In this document: positions 41,081 to 48,580 of the stretch, piece after piece | How the letters are laid out: the number at the start of each line of letters is the position of its first letter | Numbering within the stretch: position 1 is the stretch's first letter | Source: Fibrobacter sp. UBA4309 | GTDB lineage: Bacteria; Fibrobacterota; Fibrobacteria; Fibrobacterales; Fibrobacteraceae | Direction: 5' to 3' | Assembly (NCBI RefSeq): GCF_002395745.1 | Contig: NZ_DGUN01000069.1 | Span: forward strand, 1-49,104 | DNA: 49,104 bases | Notes under the pieces: model-generated | What the model saw: the letters and a program-made list of their open reading frames with translations, nothing else | What the model was told of the DNA's origin: nothing | Database searches by the model: none | Program-made: the position numbers and the translations under genes

Positions 41081-42163
41081 CTATTTAAAATCAAGAATCC
41101 ACATCTCGGCGTCGCTGCCCACGCGCACCGGAGGGCCCCAGCTGTGCACGCCGCTCGTCACGAGCCACTTGATTCCATCCAGCTCGCCAAAACCGTAGGC
41201 GATTTTCCAAACCCAGTTGATGATGACCGTCCCCGGGAAAAACTGCCCATCGTGCGTGTGTCCCGAAAGCGCAAAGTCTGGCTTGCGCGTATCGAGCGAA
41301 TCGAGACCGCGGGGCTGGTGGTCCAGCACAATCCACGGCACACGTGAATCCTTCGCGGGCGCGATAAAGTCGAGCGGCAAACGTTCCACACCACGCACTC
41401 GCGCCACCTGGTGGTCAACGCGGCCCGTAATGCAAACAAGTTCTGTACATGCCGTAGAATCTTCCAGCACAGTCCATCCGTTGCGCCGCAGCCAACCATG
41501 CGGGTCGCTGCCGCTACGTTCCATGTAGGCTTCGTGGTTCCCGTCCACGGCAAAAGCGTACACGCGGGCCTTCCCCGCAAGCTCCCTGAAAATCTTGTCG
41601 TAACCCTCGAGGGTCATCAGCGAATCGTGTTCGTCCGAAAGGTCGCCGCCAAAAAAGATGAAGTCGGGCCGCACGCTGTCGGCATCGTGCAGAATGTGCA
41701 AGGCCTTGTCGCGGTCAAAGAGCGGGTCGATATGCAAGTCGCTAAAGAAGAGCGCGGTAAAATGCGAATCGCCCGGCAAGTCCACATCCGTGCGGCGCAG
41801 GTAATAATCTGCATTGTGGAAATATCCGGCAACGCACATCACCGCCGACACCAAGACCGAGAGCGCAAGCAGGCTGCGCGCAACCATAATGTTCATCCGG
41901 TGTGAAAGCGGACGGCGTAGCGCGAGCCTGCGGATACCGCGGAACAGCCACCAGAAAATATAGAGGAGCAGCGCCTCGCAAAGCCACACCGCCAAAAAAG
42001 CCTGGCCCACGCACGCCCACAAGTGCCCGCGAAAAATAAAGCAGACAGGCAGCGCAATAACGGCAAGCCCCGCCGCAATGCTTCCCCTGTTACCAGGAGC
42101 CACCTGCCGTATATTCACGAACAGGAACAAGACGCCGAACAGAAGGATAAAAAGAAAAATCAT
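41081..42163 (-). CDS. Membrane-anchored metallophosphoesterase
   Basis: The 360-residue protein has an N-terminal half with four hydrophobic segments (within about residues 1-120), followed by a calcineurin-like phosphoesterase domain. Motifs are FFSDLHIDP, FFGGDLSDEHD, VDGNHEAYM, LDHQP and LSGHTHDGQ. The layout resembles YaeI/YkuE-type proteins, some of which hydrolyse lipid-linked pyrophosphates. The actual substrate is unknown. The catalytic domain follows the last helix. It lies 60 nt downstream of the FISUMP trio on the same strand and could be read from it. Confidence 0.85.
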   Translation of the reverse strand: MIFLFILLFGVLFLFVNIRQVAPGNRGSIAAGLAVIALPVCFIFRGHLWACVGQAFLAVWLCEALLLYIFWWLFRGIRRLALRRPLSHRMNIMVARSLLALSVLVSAVMCVAGYFHNADYYLRRTDVDLPGDSHFTALFFSDLHIDPLFDRDKALHILHDADSVRPDFIFFGGDLSDEHDSLMTLEGYDKIFRELAGKARVYAFAVDGNHEAYMERSGSDPHGWLRRNGWTVLEDSTACTELVCITGRVDHQVARVRGVERLPLDFIAPAKDSRVPWIVLDHQPRGLDSLDTRKPDFALSGHTHDGQFFPGTVIINWVWKIAYGFGELDGIKWLVTSGVHSWGPPVRVGSDAEMWILDFK

Positions 42164-42223
42164 AGGCCCTAAACGAGATTAAAAACTTTAATACTCTCTT
42201 TCTTCCCTAATCCTTTTAGCTCT

Positions 42224-42970
42224 TTAGTTTTTTATACAACGAATGGAATAGCGACCAGGCGAAGGTCCATACACTAATTCTTTATCCAAAGCTACAAGAT
42301 TATTCATATCTTCGAATTCTGCCGTCGCCGTAAGAAACAATGCTGAATTTCCTTCACTTGAACTTTCATACGAAAAAAATCCCCCTGGTAAAACAGAAAA
42401 TGCACAAGCATCTATTCCCGCCCCCCAATTACTCTTTTCCCACCCATCAACACTCTTCAATCTCAAGGCAGCTTTTTCCGTATTCATTCCCCCAACAAAA
42501 GACCCTAATTTCTTCCATTCCGCTAATGAGGGCAAGTGCCAGCCATTTGGGCAAACAGAATCGATAAAATTCCAGTTGATGGTATCAATTGTACGATCTG
42601 GAACGTGACCAACGTAACTATAAAGTCTCCCATATATTTCACACTTGGATGGATCACGACCCTGGCAAATACTTCCTTGAGCATCATAGTTTAAGTTTTC
42701 CGCCATCCAAACCTGGTCACCGATAGTCGTGTACCTGTATTCCTGCCCATCACGTTCGTCAACAAACGTTCCGCGATTCGGCATGCCATAGGCGTTCGTC
42801 CCCTCTGCCGGGCATACGACGCTCGCATCAAAGCTGTCGTCATCGGAATCATCAGGTTCTGTTGAACATGATGTCAAAAGCATTAAAAAACATAACGCAA
42901 CCAGTTTTAATTTATTCATCTTCGCAACAATAGAAAAAGCAACGATTAAACAAATCTTTAATGTTCTCAT
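42224..42970 (-). CDS. FISUMP-domain lipoprotein 1
   Basis: The protein is 248 residues if started at 42970. The FISUMP domain (Fibrobacter succinogenes major paralogous domain) covers about residues 65-248: RGTFVDERDGQEYRYTTIGDQVWMAENLNY, CPNGWHLPSLAEWKKLG, CAFSVLPGG, SIRCIKN. The N-terminus shows two stacked signal-like segments. One starts MRTLKICL and is homologous to the start of the next paralogue. A second, MNKLKLVALCFLMLLTSC, has a normal lipobox and could start at 42919. It is probably outer-membrane or surface exposed; the function of the family is unknown. It is visibly A+T-richer than most of the window. Confidence 0.85.
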   Translation of the reverse strand: MRTLKICLIVAFSIVAKMNKLKLVALCFLMLLTSCSTEPDDSDDDSFDASVVCPAEGTNAYGMPNRGTFVDERDGQEYRYTTIGDQVWMAENLNYDAQGSICQGRDPSKCEIYGRLYSYVGHVPDRTIDTINWNFIDSVCPNGWHLPSLAEWKKLGSFVGGMNTEKAALRLKSVDGWEKSNWGAGIDACAFSVLPGGFFSYESSSEGNSALFLTATAEFEDMNNLVALDKELVYGPSPGRYSIRCIKN

Positions 42971-42994
42971 TACATCCCCAATCCCTTAGGTCTT

Positions 42995-43699
42995 TTAATT
43001 TCTTATGCATCGGATAGAATAACGACCCGCTCCCAAACCATATCCCATAATTCCATCAAATGATATGTTATAGTTCAGACTTTCGAATCCCGATGTCGAT
43101 GAAAGAAATGCGCCAGCAACACCCTCACTTGTACTTTCATATGAAAATCCTCCTCCTGGTAAAACAGAAAACGCACACGCATCTATTCCTGCGCCCCATT
43201 TACTCTTTTCCCACCCAGAAACAGATTTCAAACGTGATGCGGCGATTTCTGTCTCAATTCCTCCTACGACCGAACCCAGTTGTTTCCATTCCGTCAATGT
43301 CGGTAAATGCCAGCCATTTGGACATACCGAATCTATAAAATTCCAGTTGATGGTATCAATTGTACGATCTGGAACGCGACCAACGTAACTATAAAGCCGG
43401 CCATACAATGCGCACTTGGATGTATCTCGACCCTGGCAAATACTTCCTTGAGCATCATAGTTTAAGTTTTCCGCCATCCAAACCTGGTCACCGATGGTCG
43501 TGTACTTGTATTCCTGACCGTCACGTTCATCGACAAACGTTCCGCGGTTCGGCATGCCATAGGCATTCTCTCCCGCAGCAGGACATACGATACTGGCGTC
43601 AAAATCATCCTCTTCGTCTGAATTATTCGTATTTGTGGTACATGCCATTAACGCAAATATGGCGCTAGTATACCCCAGTAAAACTTTCAACAATCTCAT
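42995..43699 (-). CDS. FISUMP-domain lipoprotein 2
   Basis: The 234-residue lipoprotein has lipobox ALMAC (acylated near residue 19). Most of its length is nearly identical to paralogue 1: NAYGMPNRGTFVDERDGQEY, IGDQVWMAENLNYDAQGSIC and the RTIDTINWNFIDSVCPNGWHLP segment. The tail diverges (AGRYSIRCIRN). Even the 25-nt downstream spacer, with its purine-rich ribosome-binding region, is shared with the spacers after paralogues 1 and 3, marking a recent tandem duplication. AAAGGATAAAGAAG precedes the ATG. Confidence 0.88.
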   Translation of the reverse strand: MRLLKVLLGYTSAIFALMACTTNTNNSDEEDDFDASIVCPAAGENAYGMPNRGTFVDERDGQEYKYTTIGDQVWMAENLNYDAQGSICQGRDTSKCALYGRLYSYVGRVPDRTIDTINWNFIDSVCPNGWHLPTLTEWKQLGSVVGGIETEIAASRLKSVSGWEKSKWGAGIDACAFSVLPGGGFSYESTSEGVAGAFLSSTSGFESLNYNISFDGIMGYGLGAGRYSIRCIRN

Positions 43700-43722
43700 T
43701 CTTCTTTATCCTTTTAGTTCCT

Positions 43723-44373
43723 TTAATTTTTTACACATCGGATTGAGTAATATTGCCAATCTGTATCATAATCGACTCTCACAAATGATTTATTTGAGTA
43801 GAAATACTCCGTTATAGGATTACCGTTCAATTCCTCTAATGAGGCAGACCATAGTTCGGCCGCATATCCATCTCGGTTCATACCAGAGGCTAATGCCGGT
43901 TTAAGGGAGAACCCGCAATCATCCGTCCCTCCTTGAGGATCCTCCCGATTGAGTGGGGACCACCCGTCAACAGCCTTTAAACGCTCTCCTGCAACATCAA
44001 TTCCACCCATTTTGTCATATAGTTCGTCCCATTCCTTTTGCTTTGGCAAGTGCCAACCTGCAGGACATGCGCTTTTTATATAACTAAAAGGATATAATAG
44101 GCCGCGACCATCACAATTATCTTTATATGAGCTACAAGATGATGGATACATATCTTTTATTTCCGAACCCACAGCATAATTCAAGTTTTCTGCCATCCAT
44201 ATCTGGTCACCGATAGTCGTGTACTTGTATTCCTGGCCGTCACGTTCATCGACGAAAGTTCCCCGCTGAGTTTCCGGGCATACCTTGCTGGCATCAAACG
44301 GCTCCGCTTCTGTTGATTTTTCAGAGCAGGCTACAACCAGCATGCAAACAAAAAACAATGCCACATATTTCAT
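43723..44373 (-). CDS. FISUMP-domain lipoprotein 3
   Basis: The 216-residue lipoprotein has lipobox LVVAC (Cys16). It is the most divergent of the three: it keeps RGTFVDERDGQEYKYTTIGDQIWMAENLNY and CPAGWHLPKQKEWDELY but has its own middle (CSSYKDNCDGRGLLYPFSYIKSA). It ends DWQYYSIRCVKN. It is first in the trio. A -10-like TATATT and a CAGGAT ribosome-binding site lie in the 66-bp gap after tmk, so transcription of the trio probably begins here. Confidence 0.88.
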   Translation of the reverse strand: MKYVALFFVCMLVVACSEKSTEAEPFDASKVCPETQRGTFVDERDGQEYKYTTIGDQIWMAENLNYAVGSEIKDMYPSSCSSYKDNCDGRGLLYPFSYIKSACPAGWHLPKQKEWDELYDKMGGIDVAGERLKAVDGWSPLNREDPQGGTDDCGFSLKPALASGMNRDGYAAELWSASLEELNGNPITEYFYSNKSFVRVDYDTDWQYYSIRCVKN

Positions 44374-44439
44374 GATATAATCCTGTCTTAAATATAAATT
44401 AATCTATATTATACAAGATAAACTTACCTAAGCCGGCCC

Positions 44440-45069
44440 TTACAGTCTCGACTTCACGAGCTTAATCAAGTCGGCGGAGACTTCTTCGAAAGGACGGTCC
44501 ACATCGATAGCCGCCACGCAATCCGGGTAGTCACGGGCCGCGGCCAGGTACCCCTGGCGCACCCTCTCGAAAAAGTCGGCCTTTTCCTGCTCCAATCGAT
44601 CGGGTGCCCCGCCCCGCTTCGCGGTGCGCGCGCGGCTCTGTTCCACGGTCAGGTCAAGCACTACCGTCAGTTCCGGGAAGCAGTCCCCGCACGTAATCTC
44701 GGTCAGCTTCTGCACGTATTCGGCACCGAGTCCGCGTGCATAGCCCTGGTAGGCAAACGTGCTCCACGCGAAACGGTCGGCAATCACAATCTTGCCCGCA
44801 TCGAGCGCCGGCTGGATAATCTCGGCAATCACCTGGGCACGCGCCGCATTGTACAAAAGCAGTTCCGTCTTGTCGGCCATGACGCCCTTGAACGAAGCGT
44901 CCAGAAGAATCTCGCGGATGCGTTCCGAAATCTTCGCACCGCCCGGCTCGCGGAGCCTCACAACGGAATAGCCTTCCGCCTCGAGGGCGGCGGCGAGCTT
45001 CTCGATATGGGTCGACTTTCCCGACCCGTCAATGCCTTCCAGGCTAAAAAAATGCCTTGATGTTCTCAT
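44440..45069 (-). CDS. tmk: Thymidylate kinase
   Basis: The 209-residue cytoplasmic enzyme converts dTMP to dTDP. It starts MRTSRHFFSLEGIDGSGKSTHIEKL (P-loop GIDGSGKST) and has the DRF motif (IVIADRFAWSTFAYQGYARGLG) and LREPGG, the standard Tmk set. Length is normal. The start at 45069 places the P-loop at the usual position; the in-frame extension to 45135 overlaps the upstream gene. TAGATT lies 8 nt before this ATG. It follows two small envelope genes on the same strand and precedes the FISUMP trio. Confidence 0.95.
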   Translation of the reverse strand: MRTSRHFFSLEGIDGSGKSTHIEKLAAALEAEGYSVVRLREPGGAKISERIREILLDASFKGVMADKTELLLYNAARAQVIAEIIQPALDAGKIVIADRFAWSTFAYQGYARGLGAEYVQKLTEITCGDCFPELTVVLDLTVEQSRARTAKRGGAPDRLEQEKADFFERVRQGYLAAARDYPDCVAAIDVDRPFEEVSADLIKLVKSRL

Positions 45070-45103
45070 CAAGGCTAAATCTAATATTTTTTTAGGAAAC
45101 TGC

Positions 45104-45535
45104 TTATTGGGCCATGGTAAAAACCAAAGCAACAACCAGCGCTACTCCCAATATTACAGAAAATACAATTCCCGCATGATTTTTACTTTGTAGCTCATAG
45201 GAGCCGTCTTTTTTTAAAACGGCCGTAGTCTCGTCATCCCCTTTAGCACCAAAATCCACATTGACTAAAGGCCCACTCTTATTTTCAGGTTTCTTATCTA
45301 AGCTTTCAGGTTCACTTTTTGCAACTGGTTCCGGCTCGCTAGAATCGGAGCTGCTTTCAATTTCATACTCCGTTTCCGGAGAACTGGCAGAACAATTGCA
45401 ATTCTGTTCTATGGAAGAACATACTTCAGAAGACTCACCTTCACACTTCTTGCAAAAATCCCTGCACATTTCATCCTGGGCAAATAACGCCACAGAAAAG
45501 ACAAGAAGCATCCATACAATGGCACGCATTTTCAC
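45104..45535 (-). CDS. Small exported Ser/Glu-rich protein with C-terminal membrane helix
   Basis: The 143-residue protein has a signal peptide (MKMRAIVWMLLVFSVALFAQ), then a cysteine-rich stretch with six cysteines (about residues 24-48). An acidic Ser/Glu/Pro linker and a C-terminal membrane helix (IVFSVILGVALVVALVFTMA) follow. It is probably anchored with the Cys-rich part outside the cytoplasm. It starts 7 nt after the lipoprotein gene upstream and shares that gene's A+T-rich composition and C-terminal-helix design. No family is recognised. Confidence 0.65.
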   Translation of the reverse strand: MKMRAIVWMLLVFSVALFAQDEMCRDFCKKCEGESSEVCSSIEQNCNCSASSPETEYEIESSSDSSEPEPVAKSEPESLDKKPENKSGPLVNVDFGAKGDDETTAVLKKDGSYELQSKNHAGIVFSVILGVALVVALVFTMAQ

Positions 45536-45542
45536 CCCACTC

Positions 45543-46013
45543 CTATTCAGTTAACACAATCAAAGTTATAAGACCACCGAGCGCGGCAAGAGCTATAAAT
45601 ATCCAATACGGGAACGGCGTTGCAGAATCAACCTGCTGCGTTTCCGCATAATCAGGACGCGGCCTTACCTGAATGATACGATCCTGGTAAATGACGAATC
45701 CCACATATTCGGTGCGGTCATTCCATAAATCCAAACGATCTTTGTCATTGGGTTTGAACATTCGACCATTATCTCTTGATTTATAGAGATGAGGCTTGTA
45801 ATTATAAATGAATTCTACCGTGTCCTGTCTAATTTCCGTAAAGACCGGAGTTCCAAATCTTTTGGACCAGGAGCTAATTTGAGGATCGCTGACTACAGCC
45901 ATCAAGTCATCGTCATCAACCCAGTTTTCCTTCAACGCATACTGATGTGCGCAACCGGTAAGAGACATAACGATTAATGCGATAAGCGCAAGAACCATAT
46001 TTCTTTTATTCAT
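45543..46013 (-). CDS. Lipoprotein with C-terminal membrane helix
   Basis: The 156-residue lipoprotein has lipobox SLTGC (Cys21). The mature part contains SSWSKRFGTPVFTEIRQDTVEFIYNYKPHLYKSRD and FVIYQDRIIQVRPRPDYAE, and it ends with a hydrophobic helix (FPYWIFIALAALGGLITLIVL). Anchoring at both ends is unusual. GGAG lies about 12 nt upstream of the ATG. It is the first gene of a likely operon with the next small protein and tmk. No family is recognised. Base composition is A+T-richer than the flanking housekeeping genes. Confidence 0.7.
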   Translation of the reverse strand: MNKRNMVLALIALIVMSLTGCAHQYALKENWVDDDDLMAVVSDPQISSWSKRFGTPVFTEIRQDTVEFIYNYKPHLYKSRDNGRMFKPNDKDRLDLWNDRTEYVGFVIYQDRIIQVRPRPDYAETQQVDSATPFPYWIFIALAALGGLITLIVLTE

Positions 46014-46161
46014 AGGGAATGCTTCTCCGTTTGGGGAATGACAGAAGGACCTTGATTGTAAATATAAGCAAACAATTTTTCGGAAAGAAGTATTATTTTA
46101 TGATAATCGTTAAAATTGACCAAAATCACGCCCGTTAAGCAACTTTTTTGAAGGCGACCCC
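46014..46161. other. Divergent intergenic region upstream of trp leader
   Basis: This A+T-rich region separates the minus-strand lipoprotein from the trp leader. A TATATT on the minus strand about 48 nt before the lipoprotein ATG is a plausible -10. No gene is seen. With the leader and attenuator to its right it makes up the 373-bp gap before trpB. Confidence 0.5.
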
Positions 46162-46190
46162 TTGCCATTCAAAAAGGACATTCCTAAATT
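46162..46190 (+). promoter_or_regulatory. Candidate trp operon promoter
   Basis: TTGCCA (46162-46167), a 17-bp spacer and TAAATT (46185-46190) lie just before the leader peptide. The predicted start site falls at or next to the first leader ATG (46198), so the transcript would be nearly leaderless. Confidence 0.6.
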
Positions 46191-46197
46191 AGGCGGC

Positions 46198-46254
46198 ATG
46201 ATGAACAATTCTGCAATCCGTTTCAACCGTTGGTGGTGGGGCTCTAGAACATAG
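46198..46254 (+). CDS. trpL: trp operon leader peptide
   Basis: This 18-codon open frame reads MMNNSAIRFNRWWWGSRT (17 residues if started at 46201). Codons 12-14 (46231-46239) are three consecutive TGG Trp codons, a very rare arrangement outside leader peptides. It lies 133 nt upstream of trpB and directly before alternative RNA hairpins. Ribosome stalling at the Trp codons when Trp-tRNA is scarce should favour the antiterminator. AGGCGG upstream of the second ATG is a weak ribosome-binding site. Confidence 0.9.
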   Translation: MMNNSAIRFNRWWWGSRT

Positions 46255-46325
46255 AGTCCGGTTTTGCCGTTTTCATCAAGAGATTTGTAAAAGGCTTTCG
46301 GACTCCCCGAAGGCCTTTAATTTTT
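46239..46325 (+). promoter_or_regulatory. Transcription attenuator of trpBA
   Basis: Three mutually exclusive pairings are visible. Arms 1:2 are GGGCTCT (46239-46245) with AGAGTCC (46253-46259). Arms 2:3, the antiterminator, are GAGTCCG (46254-46260) with CGGACTC (46299-46305). Arms 3:4, the terminator, are AAAGGCTTTCGG (46290-46301) with CCGAAGGCCTTT (46307-46318), a 12-bp stem with one G:U pair, then a T-run at 46321-46325. Segment 1 overlaps the last Trp codon, as in classical trp attenuation. Confidence 0.88.
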
Positions 46326-46359
46326 ACCCCGAGAATTTAAACCCTTAACCTTGAATTTC

Positions 46360-46394
46360 ACCCCTAACACCTAATACCTACGACCTATGACCTA
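46360..46394. repeat. Degenerate heptamer tandem repeat (NNACCTA type) over the trpB start
   Basis: Five units of exactly 7 bp read ACCCCTA, ACACCTA, ATACCTA, CGACCTA, TGACCTA. The trpB ATG (46387-46389) is formed at the junction of units four and five, so the first codons of TrpB come from the repeat. Confidence 0.75.
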
Positions 46395-47658
46395 TTCTAA
46401 CAACGGTTTCTTTGACAAGTTCGGCGGCAAGTACGTTGCCGAAATCATCCGCCGCCCGCTCGACGACCTCGAAGAGGCTTTCAACAAGTACATCCGCGAT
46501 CCGGAATTCCTCGAGGAGTTGCGCGTTATCCAGCGCGACTACATTGGCCGCGAGACTCCGCTGTACTTTGCCCCGACGGCGACCGAACTCCTGGGCGGTG
46601 CGCAGATTTACATCAAGCTCGAAGGCCTTGCCAACACGGGCGCCCACAAGATCAACAACGCCATCGGTCAGTGCTTGCTCGCAAAGAAGATGGGCAAGAC
46701 CCGCATCATCGCGGAGACGGGTGCCGGCCAGCACGGGCTCGCCACTGCCGCCGCTTGCGCCAAACTCGGGCTCGAATGTGTGGTGTATATGGGCGAAGTC
46801 GACGTGCGCCGTCAGCAGCCGAACGTGGCGACCATGGAAATGTACGGCGCGAAGGTCGTGCCGGTCACGAGCGGCAGCCGCACCCTGAAGGATGCCGTGA
46901 ACGAGGCCATGCGCGACTGGGCAACGAATTTCAAGAACACGCATTATGTGCTCGGTTCCGCCCTCGGCCCAGCACCGTTCCCGGATATTGTCCGTACGTT
47001 CCAGTCCATCATCGGCGAAGAAGTCAAGCGCCAGGCCGCAGAACGCAACATCGATATTGCTGCGGTTGTCGCATGCGTGGGTGGCGGAAGCAATTCCATC
47101 GGCGTGTTCACCCCGTTCATTAACGATGCGAACGTGCGCCTGATCGGTGCCGAAGCCGGCGGTATCGGCCCGAACGTGGGCGAGAACGCTTCCCGCATGA
47201 CGGGCAACGCGAGCCGCGAAGGTATTGTGCAGGGTTACAAGAGCCGCTTCCTCATCGACGAAGACGGACAGTCGCTACCGACGCGTTCCATTTCGGCAGG
47301 CCTCGACTACATGGGCATCGGCCCGCAGCTCGCCGCCCTCGGCGAATCGGGCCGCGTGGAATTCACGAGCATCCTCGACAAGGAAGCCCTGGAAGCGGTG
47401 AAGTTCTTCGCCCGCAACGAAGGCATTCTCTTTGCTCTCGAAAGCGCCCACGCGGGTGCTGCCGCCATGAAGATTGCGAAGGAACTCCCGAAGGACAAGG
47501 CGCTCGTCATCAACATGAGTGGCCGCGGCGACAAGGACATCTTTATTACGAGTCCGGTGTTCCGACCCGAAAAGTGGAAGGAATTCCTGAAGGCCGAACT
47601 CAAGCGCCTCGACAACAACGAAGACATCCACGACGCGGAGATAATGAATAAGAAATAA
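46387..47658 (+). CDS. trpB: Tryptophan synthase beta chain
   Basis: The 423-residue PLP enzyme joins indole (channelled from TrpA) with serine to give tryptophan. Motifs are KFGGKYVAE at the start, GRETPLYFAPTAT, the PLP lysine in NTGAHKINNAIGQ (about residue 87), ETGAGQHG, the phosphate-binding CVGGGSNSIG and GRGDKDIF near the C-terminus. This is the TrpB1 type. No Shine-Dalgarno sequence is visible and the start codon lies inside a heptamer repeat. An attenuator precedes it. trpA follows after 166 nt that contain a hairpin-rich element. Confidence 0.95.
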   Translation: MTYSNNGFFDKFGGKYVAEIIRRPLDDLEEAFNKYIRDPEFLEELRVIQRDYIGRETPLYFAPTATELLGGAQIYIKLEGLANTGAHKINNAIGQCLLAKKMGKTRIIAETGAGQHGLATAAACAKLGLECVVYMGEVDVRRQQPNVATMEMYGAKVVPVTSGSRTLKDAVNEAMRDWATNFKNTHYVLGSALGPAPFPDIVRTFQSIIGEEVKRQAAERNIDIAAVVACVGGGSNSIGVFTPFINDANVRLIGAEAGGIGPNVGENASRMTGNASREGIVQGYKSRFLIDEDGQSLPTRSISAGLDYMGIGPQLAALGESGRVEFTSILDKEALEAVKFFARNEGILFALESAHAGAAAMKIAKELPKDKALVINMSGRGDKDIFITSPVFRPEKWKEFLKAELKRLDNNEDIHDAEIMNKK

Positions 47659-47660
47659 AG

Positions 47661-47794
47661 ACGTCATTCCGGCCTCCGAGCCGGAAACTTGAGCAAGGCG
47701 AGAGATGCAGAATTACTTGTAATTCTATATCCGAACCGAAGCCAAGGATGCCAAAGGCATCAATCTAGATGGCGGATCAAGTCCGCCATGACGT
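47661..47794. repeat. Hairpin-rich MITE/REP-like element between trpB and trpA
   Basis: The 134-bp element is bounded by 7-bp terminal inverted repeats ACGTCAT (47661-47667) and ATGACGT (47788-47794). Inside are four perfect hairpins: TTCCGGC/GCCGGAA (47667-47686), GAATTAC/GTAATTC (47710-47725), GATGCC/GGCATC (47747-47761) and ATGGCGGA/TCCGCCAT (47769-47789). There is no open frame. The ends resemble REP-like sequences of the CGTCAT...ATGACG kind found in many genomes. It separates trpB from trpA within one operon. Confidence 0.7.
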
Positions 47795-47824
47795 AGCTAG
47801 AACATTATAAAGAGAGTTATCACT

Positions 47825-48580
47825 ATGAACTTAATGTCTCATCTCATTGCCGGATTCCCGGACGAAGAAACATCCATCGCCATCGCCGACGCCCTCGTGA
47901 AGGGTGGCGCCAACATCCTTGAAATCCAACTCGCATTCAGCGATCCAAGTGCCGACGGTCCGGCCATCCAGACCGCCTCCACCATCGCTCTCGAAAAAGG
48001 CTATTCCACCAAGCAGGGGCTCGAAGTCGTGAAGAAGATTCACGAACGCCACCCCGAAACTCCGATTTACATCATGACCTACGGCTCGCTCGCTTTTACG
48101 CCTGGCATCGAGAACTTCGTCAAGATGTGCAAGGACGCGGGTGTTTCGGCCTGCATCATTCCCGACCTGCCGTTTGACTGCGACGAAGGTCTCACCGAAG
48201 CCTGCAAAAAACATGGCCTCGAGAATATCCCGGTGGCGGCCCCGAGCATGACGAAGGAACGCCTCGAGACGATGGCTTCCAAGGGCTTCAAGTACATCTA
48301 CGCGGCCCTCCGCGCAGGTACGACCGGCAGCGAAACGACGATTGACCAGGCGACACTCGACTTCATCGATACCGTCGGCAAGGGTGGCGCCAAGGTGCTC
48401 GGCGGCTTCGGCATCCGTAACGGCGAACAGTCCAAGGTATTGAGCAAGCACGTGTACGCGGTGGTCGCGGGTTCCGTGTTCGTGAACATCGTGCTCGCCA
48501 ACGAAAATACAGATAAAGGAAAGGCCCTGGCAATCGAACAGATTGAAGCCAAGGCCAAGGAACTTACGGGGCTGCAGTGA
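47825..48580 (+). CDS. trpA: Tryptophan synthase alpha chain (short, divergent lineage)
   Basis: The 251-residue TIM-barrel enzyme cleaves indole-3-glycerol phosphate to indole. It begins MNLMSHLIAGFPDEE, directly at the first strand, so the N-terminal helix of canonical TrpA (about 268 residues) is absent; a stop codon 27 nt upstream excludes an extension. The catalytic Glu (ILEIQLAFSDP) and Asp (SADGPAIQ) are present, but the usual ELGxPFSDP reads EIQLAFSDP. Further motifs are YAALRAGTTG and GGFGIRNGEQ. It is partner of TrpB. AGAG lies 11 nt upstream of the ATG, a weak ribosome-binding site. Confidence 0.92.
   Translation: MNLMSHLIAGFPDEETSIAIADALVKGGANILEIQLAFSDPSADGPAIQTASTIALEKGYSTKQGLEVVKKIHERHPETPIYIMTYGSLAFTPGIENFVKMCKDAGVSACIIPDLPFDCDEGLTEACKKHGLENIPVAAPSMTKERLETMASKGFKYIYAALRAGTTGSETTIDQATLDFIDTVGKGGAKVLGGFGIRNGEQSKVLSKHVYAVVAGSVFVNIVLANENTDKGKALAIEQIEAKAKELTGLQ

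Noticed and set aside
46098..46116. Fur-box-like TATGATAATCGTTA sequence
   Set aside because: Only about one half-site matches, the region is A+T-rich, and neither neighbouring gene is iron related.
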